A stretch of 64,000 nt of DNA from CAZISM01 sp964541895. GTDB taxonomy: Bacteria > Zhuqueibacterota > Zhuqueibacteria > Residuimicrobiales > Residuimicrobiaceae. A program made the position numbers and the translations under genes. The stretch is from NCBI GenBank assembly GCA_964541895.1, contig CAZISM010000011.1, positions 1 to 64,000 on the forward strand, given 5' to 3'. The notes below the pieces were generated by a model that was given only the letters and a program-made list of their open reading frames with translations, was not told the origin of the DNA and searched no databases. Positions 35,267 through 45,400 of this stretch are shown here, in pieces (within the stretch, counting starts at the first letter, position 1; each line of letters begins with the position of its first letter).

Positions 35267-38200
35267 ATGAAAATAATGTTAACCATTTTCTTACCGGTAT
35301 TGTTGAGCTTTTTTGTTCTGCATGCGCAGACACCCGGTACTCTGGCTTGGACCTTTACCACCGGCGGCGGTATTTATGCGTCCCCTGCTCTGGCCGGTGA
35401 CGGCACGATCTATGTGGGATCGAACGACAACAAGCTGTATGCGGTTAAGCCGGATGGGACGAAAAAATGGGAATTTGTAACAGGAGGCGGTGTATCAACG
35501 CCGTCCCTTGGCCCCGATGGAACGATCTATGCAAGTTCTGGGGATAAAAAGCTCTATGCGGTAACTGCCGCGGGCGCAAAAAAATGGGCCTTTGAGACAC
35601 AGAACGGAGTGACGGATGTGGCGATCGGGGCGGACGGTACGATCTATGCGGGATCGATTGACAAAAAATTGTATGCGATCAATGCGGATGGAACCCGGAA
35701 ATGGACCTTTGAAGCGAGTGAGCATGTCCGGCAGCCGGTTATTGGTCTCGATGGCACAATTTATGTTCGCAGCGGCTATTATACTTTAAATGCTCTTTTT
35801 CCGGATGGCAAGTTGAAATGGCAATATTTCCAAACCATGTATGATATTACCGCGTTATCGATTGGCTACGAAGGCACAATTTATCTGAACTGTTCCACAA
35901 ATACCCTGGCGCTCAATCCGGATGGTACGGAAAAGTGGAGCAGGTATACCGGCAACTGCTATACCCAACCGATCATAGGGCCGGACTCAACGATATATGT
36001 CGGATCTGACGGCAACAATTATTTATATGCGTTAAAACCGAATGGCGACACCAGGTGGACCTTTTATGCCGGAGGCGATGTGAGTTCGTCGCCGGTTCTT
36101 GGCGCCGATGGCGCCATCTATTTCGGCAGCGACGCTGGAAAGATTTATTCACTAACTACAAATGGAGTAAAGCTGTGGGAATACCCGACCGGCGGCGATG
36201 TAAATAGCTCACCGACCTTGTCCAGTCAAGGCGTGTTATATGTCGGTTGCACGGATGGCAAATTGTATGCTCTGAACATATCCAGCAAGGGAGTGGCCCC
36301 AGGCCCCTGGCCCAAGTATGGAAAAAATATGCAGAATTCGCATAACGGATTGAATGGGACTTATCCGGTCGCCCGCATCAAAAGAGTGCAGAACAATATT
36401 CCCCTGGGACAGGCGTTTACTCTGGACGCCGGCATGAGCGTGGATGGAGACGGCGGCACCTTGGCTTATCAATGGTCGGTGGTTTATGCCTCATCAGGTG
36501 CAGAGCAGGTGAACATTTATTCGCCGACTAGCGCGGTTACACAGGCCATGATCAAGGTGCCAGGGCGTTACAAAATAAGTTTAAAGGTATGGGATGCACA
36601 GAATCAGGCGAGTTATGATGTGGTCGAATTGGAATCAGGTTTAGCCTGGACCTTTACCACTGGAGGCAGCATTTCTTCGTCTCCTGCCCTGGCGAGCGAC
36701 GGTACGATCTATGTGGGATCCACCGATAACAAGCTGTACGCAGTGAATGGGGATGGAACAAAAAAATGGGAATTTTCGACCGGTGGTGATGTATTTACGC
36801 CATCTTTAGGCTCGGATGGGACCATCTATGTGGGTTCCGGAGATAAAAAACTCTATGCGGTTAATGCCGGTGGGATAAAAAAATGGGCATTTGAGACCCA
36901 GGGCAGCGTCATGGATATTGCAGTCGGGGCGGATGGTACGATATATGCGGGATCGGCGGACAAAAAACTCTATGCGATCCATGCGGATGGAACCCGTAAA
37001 TGGACCTATGAAGCGAGCGAGTCGCTTCAGCAGCCGGTTATTGGCGTGGATGGTACCATTTATGTCCGCAGCGGCTATTACACGTTGAACGCTCTTTTAC
37101 CGGATGGCACGTTGAAATGGCAGTATACTCTGACAAGTAATTCTATCCTTTCTGCCGCGTCGATAGGATTGGACGGTACCATCTATCTGAATTGTACGCA
37201 ATACACTAAAGCCATTAATCCGGATGGAACGGAAAAGTGGAGCAAGTATACCAGCAATTGTTATACCCAACCGGTCATAGGGCCGGATTCGACCATCTAT
37301 GTCGGCTCTGACGGTAATAATTACTTGTATGCATTAAAGCCGAATGGTGAGACCAGATGGACATATAATGCCGGCGACGATATAAATTCTGCACCGGCTC
37401 TTGGCGCAGACGGTACGATCTATTTCGGCAGCGACAACGATGGCATTAGCGCGGTAACTGTAGATGGGAAAAAGCTATGGGAGTATAGGACCGCCGACGA
37501 TGTGGCTAGTTCACCGACTCTGTCCAGTCAAGGTATGTTATACGTAGGTTGCGCGGATGGCAAATTGTATGCCCTCAATATTGCCAGCAAGGGACTGGCT
37601 GCCGGCCCGTGGCCCAAGTATGGAAAGAATCTACAGAATTCGCAAAATGGATTGAATGGGGCTTATCCGGTCGCCCGCATCAAAAGAGGACAGTTCAATA
37701 TCCGGTTAGGGCAAGCGTTTACGTTGGACGCGAGTATGAGCGTGGATGGAGATGGCGGCGCCTTGTTTATTGAATGGTCGGTGCTGAACGCCTCCTCTGG
37801 CGATGAGCAGGTGAGCATTGTCTCCCCTAACAGCGCGATTACGCAGGCCATGATCAAAGTGCCGGGACGTTACAAAATAAAATTAAAGGTATGGGATGTA
37901 CAGAAACAGGCGAGTTATGATGTGATCGAATTGGAAGCAGGATTGGCATGGACCTTTACCACCGGAGGCGGGATTTATTCGTCACCTGCACTGGGGAGCG
38001 ACGGTACAATCTATGTGGGGTCCAGCGACAACAAGCTGTACGCATTGAATTCGGACGGAACCAAAAAATGGGAATTTTTGACCGGCGGCGATGTATTGAC
38101 GCCATCGCTGGGCGCTGACGGCACCATCTATGTAGGATCCGATGATAAAAAGCTTTACGCGATTAGCACCAGCGGAACAAAAAAGTGGGCGTTTGATGCA

Positions 38201-40129
38201 CAAGCAAGTGTCACAGATGTAGCGATCGGGTCGGATGGTACGATTTATATGGGATCGAACGACAAGAAACTGTATGCCATCAACGCGGACGGAACCCGGA
38301 AATGGACCTATGAAGCGAGCGAATCTCTCGGGCCGCCGGTGGTGGATGTGGATGGCACCATATATGTTCGCAGCGGCTATTATACTTTGATCGCTCTTTT
38401 TCCTCAAGGTACTCTGAAATGGCAGTATACCCAGGCAAACTACAATATTTACGCCTCGCCCGCGATAGGAATGGATGGTACGATATATCTTAATTGTTAT
38501 CAATACACCTTTGCACTCAATCCGAATGGTGCGGAAAAATGGCGCCGGTTCACCGGTAATTGTTATACCCAGCCGATCGTAGGGCCGGATTCGACCATTT
38601 ACGCAGGTTCGGCGGGAGATAATCGTCTTTATGCTTTAAAACCGAATGGCGAGCAGAAATGGTATTTTGCTGCGGGTGAAGATGTTGATTCATCGCCGCT
38701 GCTCGGGGAAGACGGCACGATCTATTTTGGCAGTGATAATGATAAAATATTTGCGGTTTCTTCAAAGGGTGAAAGGGTGTGGGAGTATCAGACCGCCGGA
38801 GATGTGAATGGTTCGCCGACCCTGTCGCCGCAGGGTGTATTGTATGTCGGATCCACAGACGGGAAATTGTATGCCCTGAATACCTTGAGCATGGGATTGT
38901 CCAACGCTCCCTGGCCAAAGTATCGGCAAAATCTGCAGAATACCGGCCAATTAAATTCGGTAATTGTCGCCGATCAATTTCAATTTGCTTTCGCATCTGC
39001 CGATTATCAGAAATGGTTGCGGATCATTAATATCACACCCGCGGCCGTTGTATTAAAAAGCGTGCAATGTACGAACCCGGCCTATACCTTGTCGACGGCT
39101 CTTCCCAAGACCATTGCCAGCGGCAAAACCGAGGACCTGCAGCTGACCATCCGCGTAGATACTACGGCTATATATCGCTCAACGATCTCGATTGGCTATG
39201 AAACGCTGGGAAGCCCCAAAACCCTCACGCACATTGTGAGCGAAGGCCTGTTTCGCGAGGACGGCAGTGAAAAAAGCCTGATTGCTCATCAGGCTTTTTC
39301 CCTCTATGAAAAATCATTGGCAAAAGACCCCAATTCCATTGCTACGCAAAATAATGTAGGGGTTCTGTATCGTCTTTTGGGCGATTTGGATCAGGCGGAA
39401 TACAACATCGATCGTGCCTACACAAGGAGTATGGGCTCCTCATTTGGTTATTCCGGCGTGAGTGTGAATATGGGCGTTTTAAAGTCCGACCGGAAACAGT
39501 CAGAAGAGGCTAAACCCTACTACCTTTTTGCCGTAAACAATAATTCGAATGTGGCTGAGAAAAAAGCGTATTACAACCTCGCCTGGGAAGCCTTTCAACA
39601 GGATTCATTGGGTGTGGCGGCCGGTTATGTTCAACAAACACTCGTCGGAAGTTCAGCCAACAAATTTCTGTTGGCTAAAGCCTACGTGCTCCGCGGCGCC
39701 ATCCGGGCGCGCTTGCGGCAATTCGATGAAGCCCATGCTGATTTTAATCAAGCGGTTGCTTTGGATCCCGGCGGCCCTATCGGCGCGATGGCCAATGAAA
39801 ATATACAGACTCTGAAAACCGGAGTCTCTGTGAATCCGGATGTTCTGCCGAAAGCGTTTGCGCTGTTGCCCAATTACCCGAATCCGTTTAATCCGGAAAC
39901 TTTTATTCGTTTCGCTTTGCCAAAGGCATCCCGGGTTTGTATTGAAATATACAACATTCAGGGCCAGCTGGTTCAGACTCTACTGGACCAGGATATGGCG
40001 CCAGGATGGCAGCAGATCGTATGGAACGGTTTGAACGAAAGCGGCTCACAGATTGGCTCAGGTGTCTATTTGCTGCATTTCAAGGCCGGTGAGTTTCAGC
40101 AGGTGCGGAAAATGTCTTTGGTTCGTTGA
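35267..40129 (+). CDS. Secreted triple PQQ-like beta-propeller protein with TPR and T9SS sorting domain
   Basis: A 1620-residue protein. ATG 35267 follows AGGAGG and gives the signal peptide MKMKIMLTIFLPVLLSFFVL. It contains three tandem copies of a roughly 433-residue unit beginning at LAWTFTTGG (35342, 36641, 37943). Each unit has eight blades of the DGTIYVGSxDxKLYAV type (PQQ-like repeats), and a PKD-like linker (ARIKRVQNNIPLGQAFTLDA) follows the first two. A beta domain, TPR units (EKSLAKDPNSIATQNNVGVL) and a FlgD-like sorting domain with NYPNPFNPETFIRFALP follow. It should be surface-exposed through T9SS. Its place inside the radical SAM cluster suggests a scaffold or display partner for the peptide. 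Confidence 0.87.
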   Translation: MKIMLTIFLPVLLSFFVLHAQTPGTLAWTFTTGGGIYASPALAGDGTIYVGSNDNKLYAVKPDGTKKWEFVTGGGVSTPSLGPDGTIYASSGDKKLYAVTAAGAKKWAFETQNGVTDVAIGADGTIYAGSIDKKLYAINADGTRKWTFEASEHVRQPVIGLDGTIYVRSGYYTLNALFPDGKLKWQYFQTMYDITALSIGYEGTIYLNCSTNTLALNPDGTEKWSRYTGNCYTQPIIGPDSTIYVGSDGNNYLYALKPNGDTRWTFYAGGDVSSSPVLGADGAIYFGSDAGKIYSLTTNGVKLWEYPTGGDVNSSPTLSSQGVLYVGCTDGKLYALNISSKGVAPGPWPKYGKNMQNSHNGLNGTYPVARIKRVQNNIPLGQAFTLDAGMSVDGDGGTLAYQWSVVYASSGAEQVNIYSPTSAVTQAMIKVPGRYKISLKVWDAQNQASYDVVELESGLAWTFTTGGSISSSPALASDGTIYVGSTDNKLYAVNGDGTKKWEFSTGGDVFTPSLGSDGTIYVGSGDKKLYAVNAGGIKKWAFETQGSVMDIAVGADGTIYAGSADKKLYAIHADGTRKWTYEASESLQQPVIGVDGTIYVRSGYYTLNALLPDGTLKWQYTLTSNSILSAASIGLDGTIYLNCTQYTKAINPDGTEKWSKYTSNCYTQPVIGPDSTIYVGSDGNNYLYALKPNGETRWTYNAGDDINSAPALGADGTIYFGSDNDGISAVTVDGKKLWEYRTADDVASSPTLSSQGMLYVGCADGKLYALNIASKGLAAGPWPKYGKNLQNSQNGLNGAYPVARIKRGQFNIRLGQAFTLDASMSVDGDGGALFIEWSVLNASSGDEQVSIVSPNSAITQAMIKVPGRYKIKLKVWDVQKQASYDVIELEAGLAWTFTTGGGIYSSPALGSDGTIYVGSSDNKLYALNSDGTKKWEFLTGGDVLTPSLGADGTIYVGSDDKKLYAISTSGTKKWAFDAQASVTDVAIGSDGTIYMGSNDKKLYAINADGTRKWTYEASESLGPPVVDVDGTIYVRSGYYTLIALFPQGTLKWQYTQANYNIYASPAIGMDGTIYLNCYQYTFALNPNGAEKWRRFTGNCYTQPIVGPDSTIYAGSAGDNRLYALKPNGEQKWYFAAGEDVDSSPLLGEDGTIYFGSDNDKIFAVSSKGERVWEYQTAGDVNGSPTLSPQGVLYVGSTDGKLYALNTLSMGLSNAPWPKYRQNLQNTGQLNSVIVADQFQFAFASADYQKWLRIINITPAAVVLKSVQCTNPAYTLSTALPKTIASGKTEDLQLTIRVDTTAIYRSTISIGYETLGSPKTLTHIVSEGLFREDGSEKSLIAHQAFSLYEKSLAKDPNSIATQNNVGVLYRLLGDLDQAEYNIDRAYTRSMGSSFGYSGVSVNMGVLKSDRKQSEEAKPYYLFAVNNNSNVAEKKAYYNLAWEAFQQDSLGVAAGYVQQTLVGSSANKFLLAKAYVLRGAIRARLRQFDEAHADFNQAVALDPGGPIGAMANENIQTLKTGVSVNPDVLPKAFALLPNYPNPFNPETFIRFALPKASRVCIEIYNIQGQLVQTLLDQDMAPGWQQIVWNGLNESGSQIGSGVYLLHFKAGEFQQVRKMSLVR

Positions 40130-40184
40130 TGGCTGAAGAGGCAATCTGCGCCGTTTGATCTGGATATCGTTTTTGAAAGAAGCT

Positions 40185-41237
40185 ATGGCGATTCCAATCT
40201 CTCGTGGTTGTCAATCCTGTCAGGATGGCTGTTGGCTCTGCATCTACCTGACCTATCGATGCAGCGCCGGCTGCCGGTTTTGTCCGGCGCCGGAAAAACA
40301 GACGGATAAAATTGTCAGCGCCTTTGGTGACGATCCACAACAGATTTTATCCTGGATTAACAAAGGGCGATATAGCGGCATCAGTTTTTCCGGCGGCGAT
40401 TGTTTTTTGGTGTTCGATCGTTTCCTGAAATGGCTGCGGTTTTTCAAGGCCCATCGTCCGGATATCTATTATTGGGCCTATACCAACGGCTTGGAAGTGG
40501 ATGAGGAAAAGCTGCAGGCTCTTGCAGCCGCGGGACTGGATGAGCTCCGTTTCAATATCGCCGCCACCGGCTATGATACACCGCATATTATGGCCATCAT
40601 CGGGTCGGCCGTCAAAATGATTCCACAGGTAGCCGTAGAAATTCCTTCCATCCCGGTTGATGGCGAACGATTGCTTAGCGTGTTGCCGGTCCTGGAAAAA
40701 GCAGGCGTGCGTTATTTGAATCTGCACGAATATATGTTGCTGCCCGATGACCCATATGCGCCGCATGCGGTCGCCGGCACTTTTTTGCTGAACAAACTGG
40801 ACCGGATTAAATACGACGCGTACAGTCGAGCAAACACTGATAGAATCATCGAGTACAGCACAAGGTGTTCTTCCAATCTGGTGATTAATCATTGCTCCTT
40901 ACAACAAAAGGAGCATCAACTTTTGCAGCGTCGACGGGCTATGGGCCTATTGTTTCAGCAGCCGTTTGAACAATTGAATGACGAAGGATTGTACGAGACG
41001 TTTTTGCAGACCTCTGAATATGATTCCTCCGAGTCCCTTAAAGCGCATTTATCGCTTCCGGATACTCTGGCGTTCTATCTGGATCGGTTCATTCATCCGT
41101 TGGAAATGGTCAACCAGGATCCTGCCAAGATGTATTGGCGAATTCGCTCGCTGCCGCCCCTGGCCTTGGGCGAACCCCGCCGGTTAGTGGATGTGCAGAG
41201 GCATATACTCAATCGCTGGAAGGCCCACCATGGCTAA
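40185..41237 (+). CDS. Radical SAM protein with extra N-terminal Cys motif (cluster enzyme 4)
   Basis: A 350-residue protein from ATG 40185 (TTG 40155 is less likely). The N-terminus has GCQSCQDGCWLC (Cys9, 12, 16, 19) directly before the radical SAM motif YRCSAGCRFCPAP (Cys26, 30, 33), so an additional iron-sulfur or zinc site may lie next to the SAM cluster. The SAM-contact strand is GISFSGGDCFLVFDRFLKWL. The C-terminal part lacks a clear SPASM set; only scattered Cys (RCSSNLVINHCS) are present. The gene starts 55 bp after the propeller gene and overlaps the next radical SAM gene by 8 bp. The substrate is unknown. Confidence 0.82.
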   Translation: MAIPISRGCQSCQDGCWLCIYLTYRCSAGCRFCPAPEKQTDKIVSAFGDDPQQILSWINKGRYSGISFSGGDCFLVFDRFLKWLRFFKAHRPDIYYWAYTNGLEVDEEKLQALAAAGLDELRFNIAATGYDTPHIMAIIGSAVKMIPQVAVEIPSIPVDGERLLSVLPVLEKAGVRYLNLHEYMLLPDDPYAPHAVAGTFLLNKLDRIKYDAYSRANTDRIIEYSTRCSSNLVINHCSLQQKEHQLLQRRRAMGLLFQQPFEQLNDEGLYETFLQTSEYDSSESLKAHLSLPDTLAFYLDRFIHPLEMVNQDPAKMYWRIRSLPPLALGEPRRLVDVQRHILNRWKAHHG

Positions 41238-42177
41238 TTTGATCATAACCGATCACTGTACCAACGATTGCCCGTTTTGTTTTGTAACGCCGGGGAAAAA
41301 ACACGATCTGGAGTACGAAGAAATTGAGAGTTTGCTGCCATTTCTGTCTTCCTTCAACCGGCCGAGTCTGAATATCCTGGGCGGCGAGCCGACCAGTCAT
41401 CCGCAATTTATCGAGATACTGCAACTCTTAGGCGCTAGCGGTTGGCAGGTGCAAATTTTCAGCAATGGTTTTTTATCACGCAGGCTTGTACATGATCTGA
41501 AAATGAGGCTTCATGATCGATTTCGTTTTTGTATCAACCGCAGCCGGCCGCAACTACCTGATGAATTGATATCGTTGTACCGTTCTTTGGGATATCTCGT
41601 TCAGTTATCCACCACCCTTTATCATTCAGACCAGAGCCTGATGTACCTTTTTGATGAAATAAATAAATTTCATTTATGTCAGGAATATCGCCTGGGTCTT
41701 GCTTTGCCTGTCTGGCCGGAGCGGAATAACGTTTGTATTCCGCTTCAGCAGTATCGCCCAACCGCAGATCGGTTGTTTCCCGCTGTGTTAAAAGGCATGT
41801 CCATGGGGATCTATCCGAGCTTTGACTGTGGATTTCCGTTATGCTTTTTTTCGCCGGATCAGCGAGAATGTTTCAAGGAATATAAAGTTGATTTCGTTTC
41901 CAAGTGCGGCATTATTCCGGATATCACGCCGGCGCGTCACGTCATTCCTTGTTTCCCGTTATATCGATTTTCGCATAAAATTGAGCATCTTGACTGGCCC
42001 TCAGTTGAACACGGCTTAAAAAATCAGCTCACGCTTTGGCCGCGAGCCTATCTTTTTAAAGACTGCGTCGAATGTGCCGAACTGGCCAGCGGCGCCTGTT
42101 GCGGTGGCTGTTCGGCCTGGCGATTGGTTCCTTGCTCCGACTTTTCGCTCGGGAAAATCGGAGCTGGATCAAATTAA
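41230..42177 (+). CDS. Radical SAM/SPASM-like protein (cluster enzyme 5)
   Basis: A 315-residue protein from ATG 41230, overlapping the previous stop. The radical SAM motif is at the extreme N-terminus, ITDHCTNDCPFCFVTPG (Cys10, Cys14, Cys17), followed by LNILGGEPTSHPQF. The C-terminus has a dense Cys set, FKDCVECAELASGACCGGCS, consistent with auxiliary-cluster binding. It has no leader-binding domain of its own and may rely on another RRE in the cluster. It is the last gene on this strand before the right-hand copy of the bracketing repeat. Confidence 0.85.
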   Translation: MANLIITDHCTNDCPFCFVTPGKKHDLEYEEIESLLPFLSSFNRPSLNILGGEPTSHPQFIEILQLLGASGWQVQIFSNGFLSRRLVHDLKMRLHDRFRFCINRSRPQLPDELISLYRSLGYLVQLSTTLYHSDQSLMYLFDEINKFHLCQEYRLGLALPVWPERNNVCIPLQQYRPTADRLFPAVLKGMSMGIYPSFDCGFPLCFFSPDQRECFKEYKVDFVSKCGIIPDITPARHVIPCFPLYRFSHKIEHLDWPSVEHGLKNQLTLWPRAYLFKDCVECAELASGACCGGCSAWRLVPCSDFSLGKIGAGSN

Positions 42178-42230
42178 GTTTATGTTTATAAAAGATTTGA
42201 AAAGTTTTTTTAGTGCAGAAAAGGCTCCTG

Positions 42231-42281
42231 GAATCAATTTTTTACCGCTGAAAATGGATTCTATGCAACTAGAAGGGATCG
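42231..42281 (+). repeat. Dispersed direct repeat, right copy
   Basis: The partner of 29721-29771: same orientation, 44 of 51 positions identical, no gaps. It lies 54 bp downstream of the last radical SAM stop codon, in the 260-bp stretch between the cluster and the convergent GH38 gene, where I see no gene. Confidence 0.75.
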
Positions 42282-42437
42282 ACATTACCATGCCCTCCCT
42301 TGAAATATCTCCGATTAGAACAGACTATTCAAGGTGCTAATCGATCGCCCTTTGCGGCTTTCTGATCTCCATCCTCATATCCATTGATGGTCTCCGTCGG
42401 ACTTGTATCCTGGTTGATTCGGTCCAACCCCGCTTTG

Positions 42438-45400
42438 CTACATTTTTACTCGGATAAATTTGCTCTCAAACGGCAGCAACTTGTTGCTGAAAGGCTTTAT
42501 GGTTTCCTCCAGGAGATTCACCTCTTCCAGGGAAACGATCTTCCTACCGGCCAAAAGATGCTGGATAGTCACCGTTGCCTCCCGGCCTTCAACCTCGCGC
42601 AGGTGCAAAATCAGACCCGGCTCATGAATGGCCGGACGTGCGTTTACCATCAGCACGTTGTCAGGGGTGATTTTCAGTATCCCTTGCGAAGGAGCGGCCG
42701 TCATTTTTGCGCCCGGCAGCAGCACCCGTCCAAGCAAGGGCACGCGGGAACCCCAACCGAAGCGAGTCGCCAGTGTATTACTAGTGTCCAATGATGAAGT
42801 CAAATAATAACTCCATTTGATCTCGCCTTCCTGGCGTGCCGGGAAATTGGTATGCCAGTAATTGTTCAGCACATACGAATAGATATGCAGTTTTTCAATG
42901 TGCGGCGTGTCCTGCAGTTTGCCGTAATTGAAATCATCAAACATCACCATCGGCGCCTGTTCGCTGCCCCAGATGATCTGACAGTCCTGATTGCGTACCG
43001 CAACGTAATTCTGCACGGTCTGATAATCGGCAGCAGAGCCGCGGATCTGATTTTTGCCCGGCATGATCAGTCCGCCCTGACCCTCATATACGATTTTGCC
43101 GTTGTCCAGAATAAATGGAAAAGTGACATAGATGGCTTCTGGTGTGACGATCGGCAACTTGCGTATGGAGAAGACAAATTCTATCCGTTTTTCCACCGTA
43201 TAGAGCCGTATTTCCGCCATTACGCCGTTTACCTTTTGCCCTTGCACCGAGGTTGCGCATCCTTCAGCATCGGCAAATATTTTGATGCTTTGCCACATCG
43301 GGCCGACCGCTCCTGGTTCGACGCGAACGTTGCGCAACGTTGATCTTTTAAAAAACTCCGCAGTGAATTTGGAACGATCAGCGACCTGCTCATAAACCAG
43401 TTGCGCCAATTGCCAGGGTGATTTTTGATCCACCAATTCACGACGCAATTGTTTATCGAACAAACTGGTGATGGCGCCGGTGGCGGGATCAATCTTGATA
43501 TTGTAGTAGGGATTTTCCGTTGGTGCATCGGAGGATGTTACCGGTTTTTTTTCAATGCGATAACTTTTATATCCCATGGCCGGAATGTCTTTAGCCCAGA
43601 TCAACCAGTAGCTGCCTTCAGCGCGACTGCCGATGATGTGCGCCGGCGCGACTTCATGGCCGGCGCTGATAAACTGCATGGGCTGATCGGGAGGAATGAC
43701 ATCGCGATCGATGAACACCTTGGTCACTCCGGAGCGCGGCCAATTAAGTGTATTGATGACGGCCAGCGTCGGGACTTTATCCCTGGGCAAATAGGTCTGC
43801 AAAAATCCCAGAGCCTGCTCCACCGCGATGCCCGTCTCTTTTACCGCCCGCCAGGCAAAAGCGGCCTTTTGCTGCCATTGCACCATGCTGTTTTCACAGT
43901 CAGGATCGGTAATGCTCTCGGAGGCACCAAAGGTGTGCTCATCATAATAAAGCACCGCCTCTTGCGCGCTTTGTATGTTCGTTTGAACCACCGGCTTTAT
44001 GTCCGCGCCGGCAGCAGCGGCCAGAGCCAGCGAACCATTCGCTGCTATTAGTTGCGATTGCGTCGTACGCGCCGCCGCGGTTTCACGCGCTGCCGAGCCA
44101 CCACCGTCCGTCCACCAATCGGGCCAGGCGGCGCGATAGGCCGGCAAAGAGTTGCCGTGCTTTTCTTCGATCCAGCTGAGATACTCATGTACCGTCGCGA
44201 TGCGTAATTTGGGCCAGACGTACGTTTCGTTCCATTTTTTTACCACTTCGCTGCCGCCGGCGGCAGGGGGCGAGTTGTCAGTATCATAACCGCTGAGTTG
44301 CACGCCGATACGATCATACGGATATTGCTTTCGTTCCAGCTTGTCGAGATAACTGGACAAGGCGTTTCGCGTTTGCTCGGCGTTGCCGTTGGAGTTCATG
44401 AACGCATTAGCCGTCATGTAATGATCGGCCTGAAAGGCGAGGACGCGCTTGCCGGAAGGCGATTNNNNNNNNNNNNNNNNNNNNNNNNNNNNNNNNNNNN
44501 NNNNNNNNNNNNNNNNNNNNNNNNNNNNNNNNNNNNNNNNNNNNNNNNNNNNNNNNNNNNNNNNGCCGTCATGTAATGATCGGCCTGAAAGGCGAGGACG
44601 CGCTTGCCGGAAGGCGATTCCCACCAGAACGGCGTTGGCCGGGGAAATTGCAAAGCGGCATGATCGTGATTGATGCCCATGATAAAATATTTGACACCGA
44701 TGTCGGAGAGATAATCCGGCAGGCACCAGGCAGCGCCGTTGACGTCGCACTGCATGCCGCTCACGACCGGCAGACCCTGTTCGCGAATCTCACGAATCGG
44801 TTGCAGAGAAGCCGCGAGTACCGTCTCATCCGCCAGTTCAGACCAGTTCAAAAACATGCCGGTGACCTCGATGCGGCCTTCCTGCACCCGTTTGCGCAAG
44901 CGCTCGATTTGTTTTTGCGGCCGGGTTTTCATATACTCTCGCACCGCCCAGGACGTTTCACAGGTCCAGCGAAATTTGGCATCGTCCGGATAGCCGTCGG
45001 TCTCGTCGCAATAATCCAACGCCCAATCGATGTAGCGAAAATACTCGGCCAGCATTTCGTTCTGCGGCCGGGTGTAGCCGATATCAGTATGGGTGTGCTG
45101 TACCACATAGACCACCCAGGGACGGGCCTTTTTAAGCGGAACGTTTTCAAACACCTTGCGGTCCCTGGCTGATTCCATGATCAGCGTGGCGTCGCCGTCC
45201 TGCTGGATAACCGGCGCCCGCAGTTCGAACTGAGTAAGGCCGGGCGTGATGTCGCCGATCTTGACCCGCAATGGTTTCGGCCATTCCGCCTTGGAGAGCG
45301 TGCAAGCCGCATTGCGCAGGCCGCCGCTGCGGATCACACCGGTAATGATCTGGCGCTCCCCCTCGGGGGTGCGCACAATCATCTGTGTAGCGTTCAAGGT

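Noticed and set aside
34941..35333. Minus-strand open frame opposite the Cys-rich peptide gene
   Set aside because: Its Ala/Gly/Thr-rich repeats are the reverse complement of the Cys codons; the plus-strand frame has the strong ribosome binding site.
35338..38940. Repeated DNA considered as a CRISPR-like or satellite array
   Set aside because: The periodicity is coding: 24 beta-propeller blades in three large units in one frame, with no constant repeat/spacer structure.
44410..44619. Two identical 55-bp copies considered as a target-site duplication of an inserted element
   Set aside because: They flank only Ns, lie inside a conserved gene and restore its frame when merged, so an assembly overlap is the simpler explanation.
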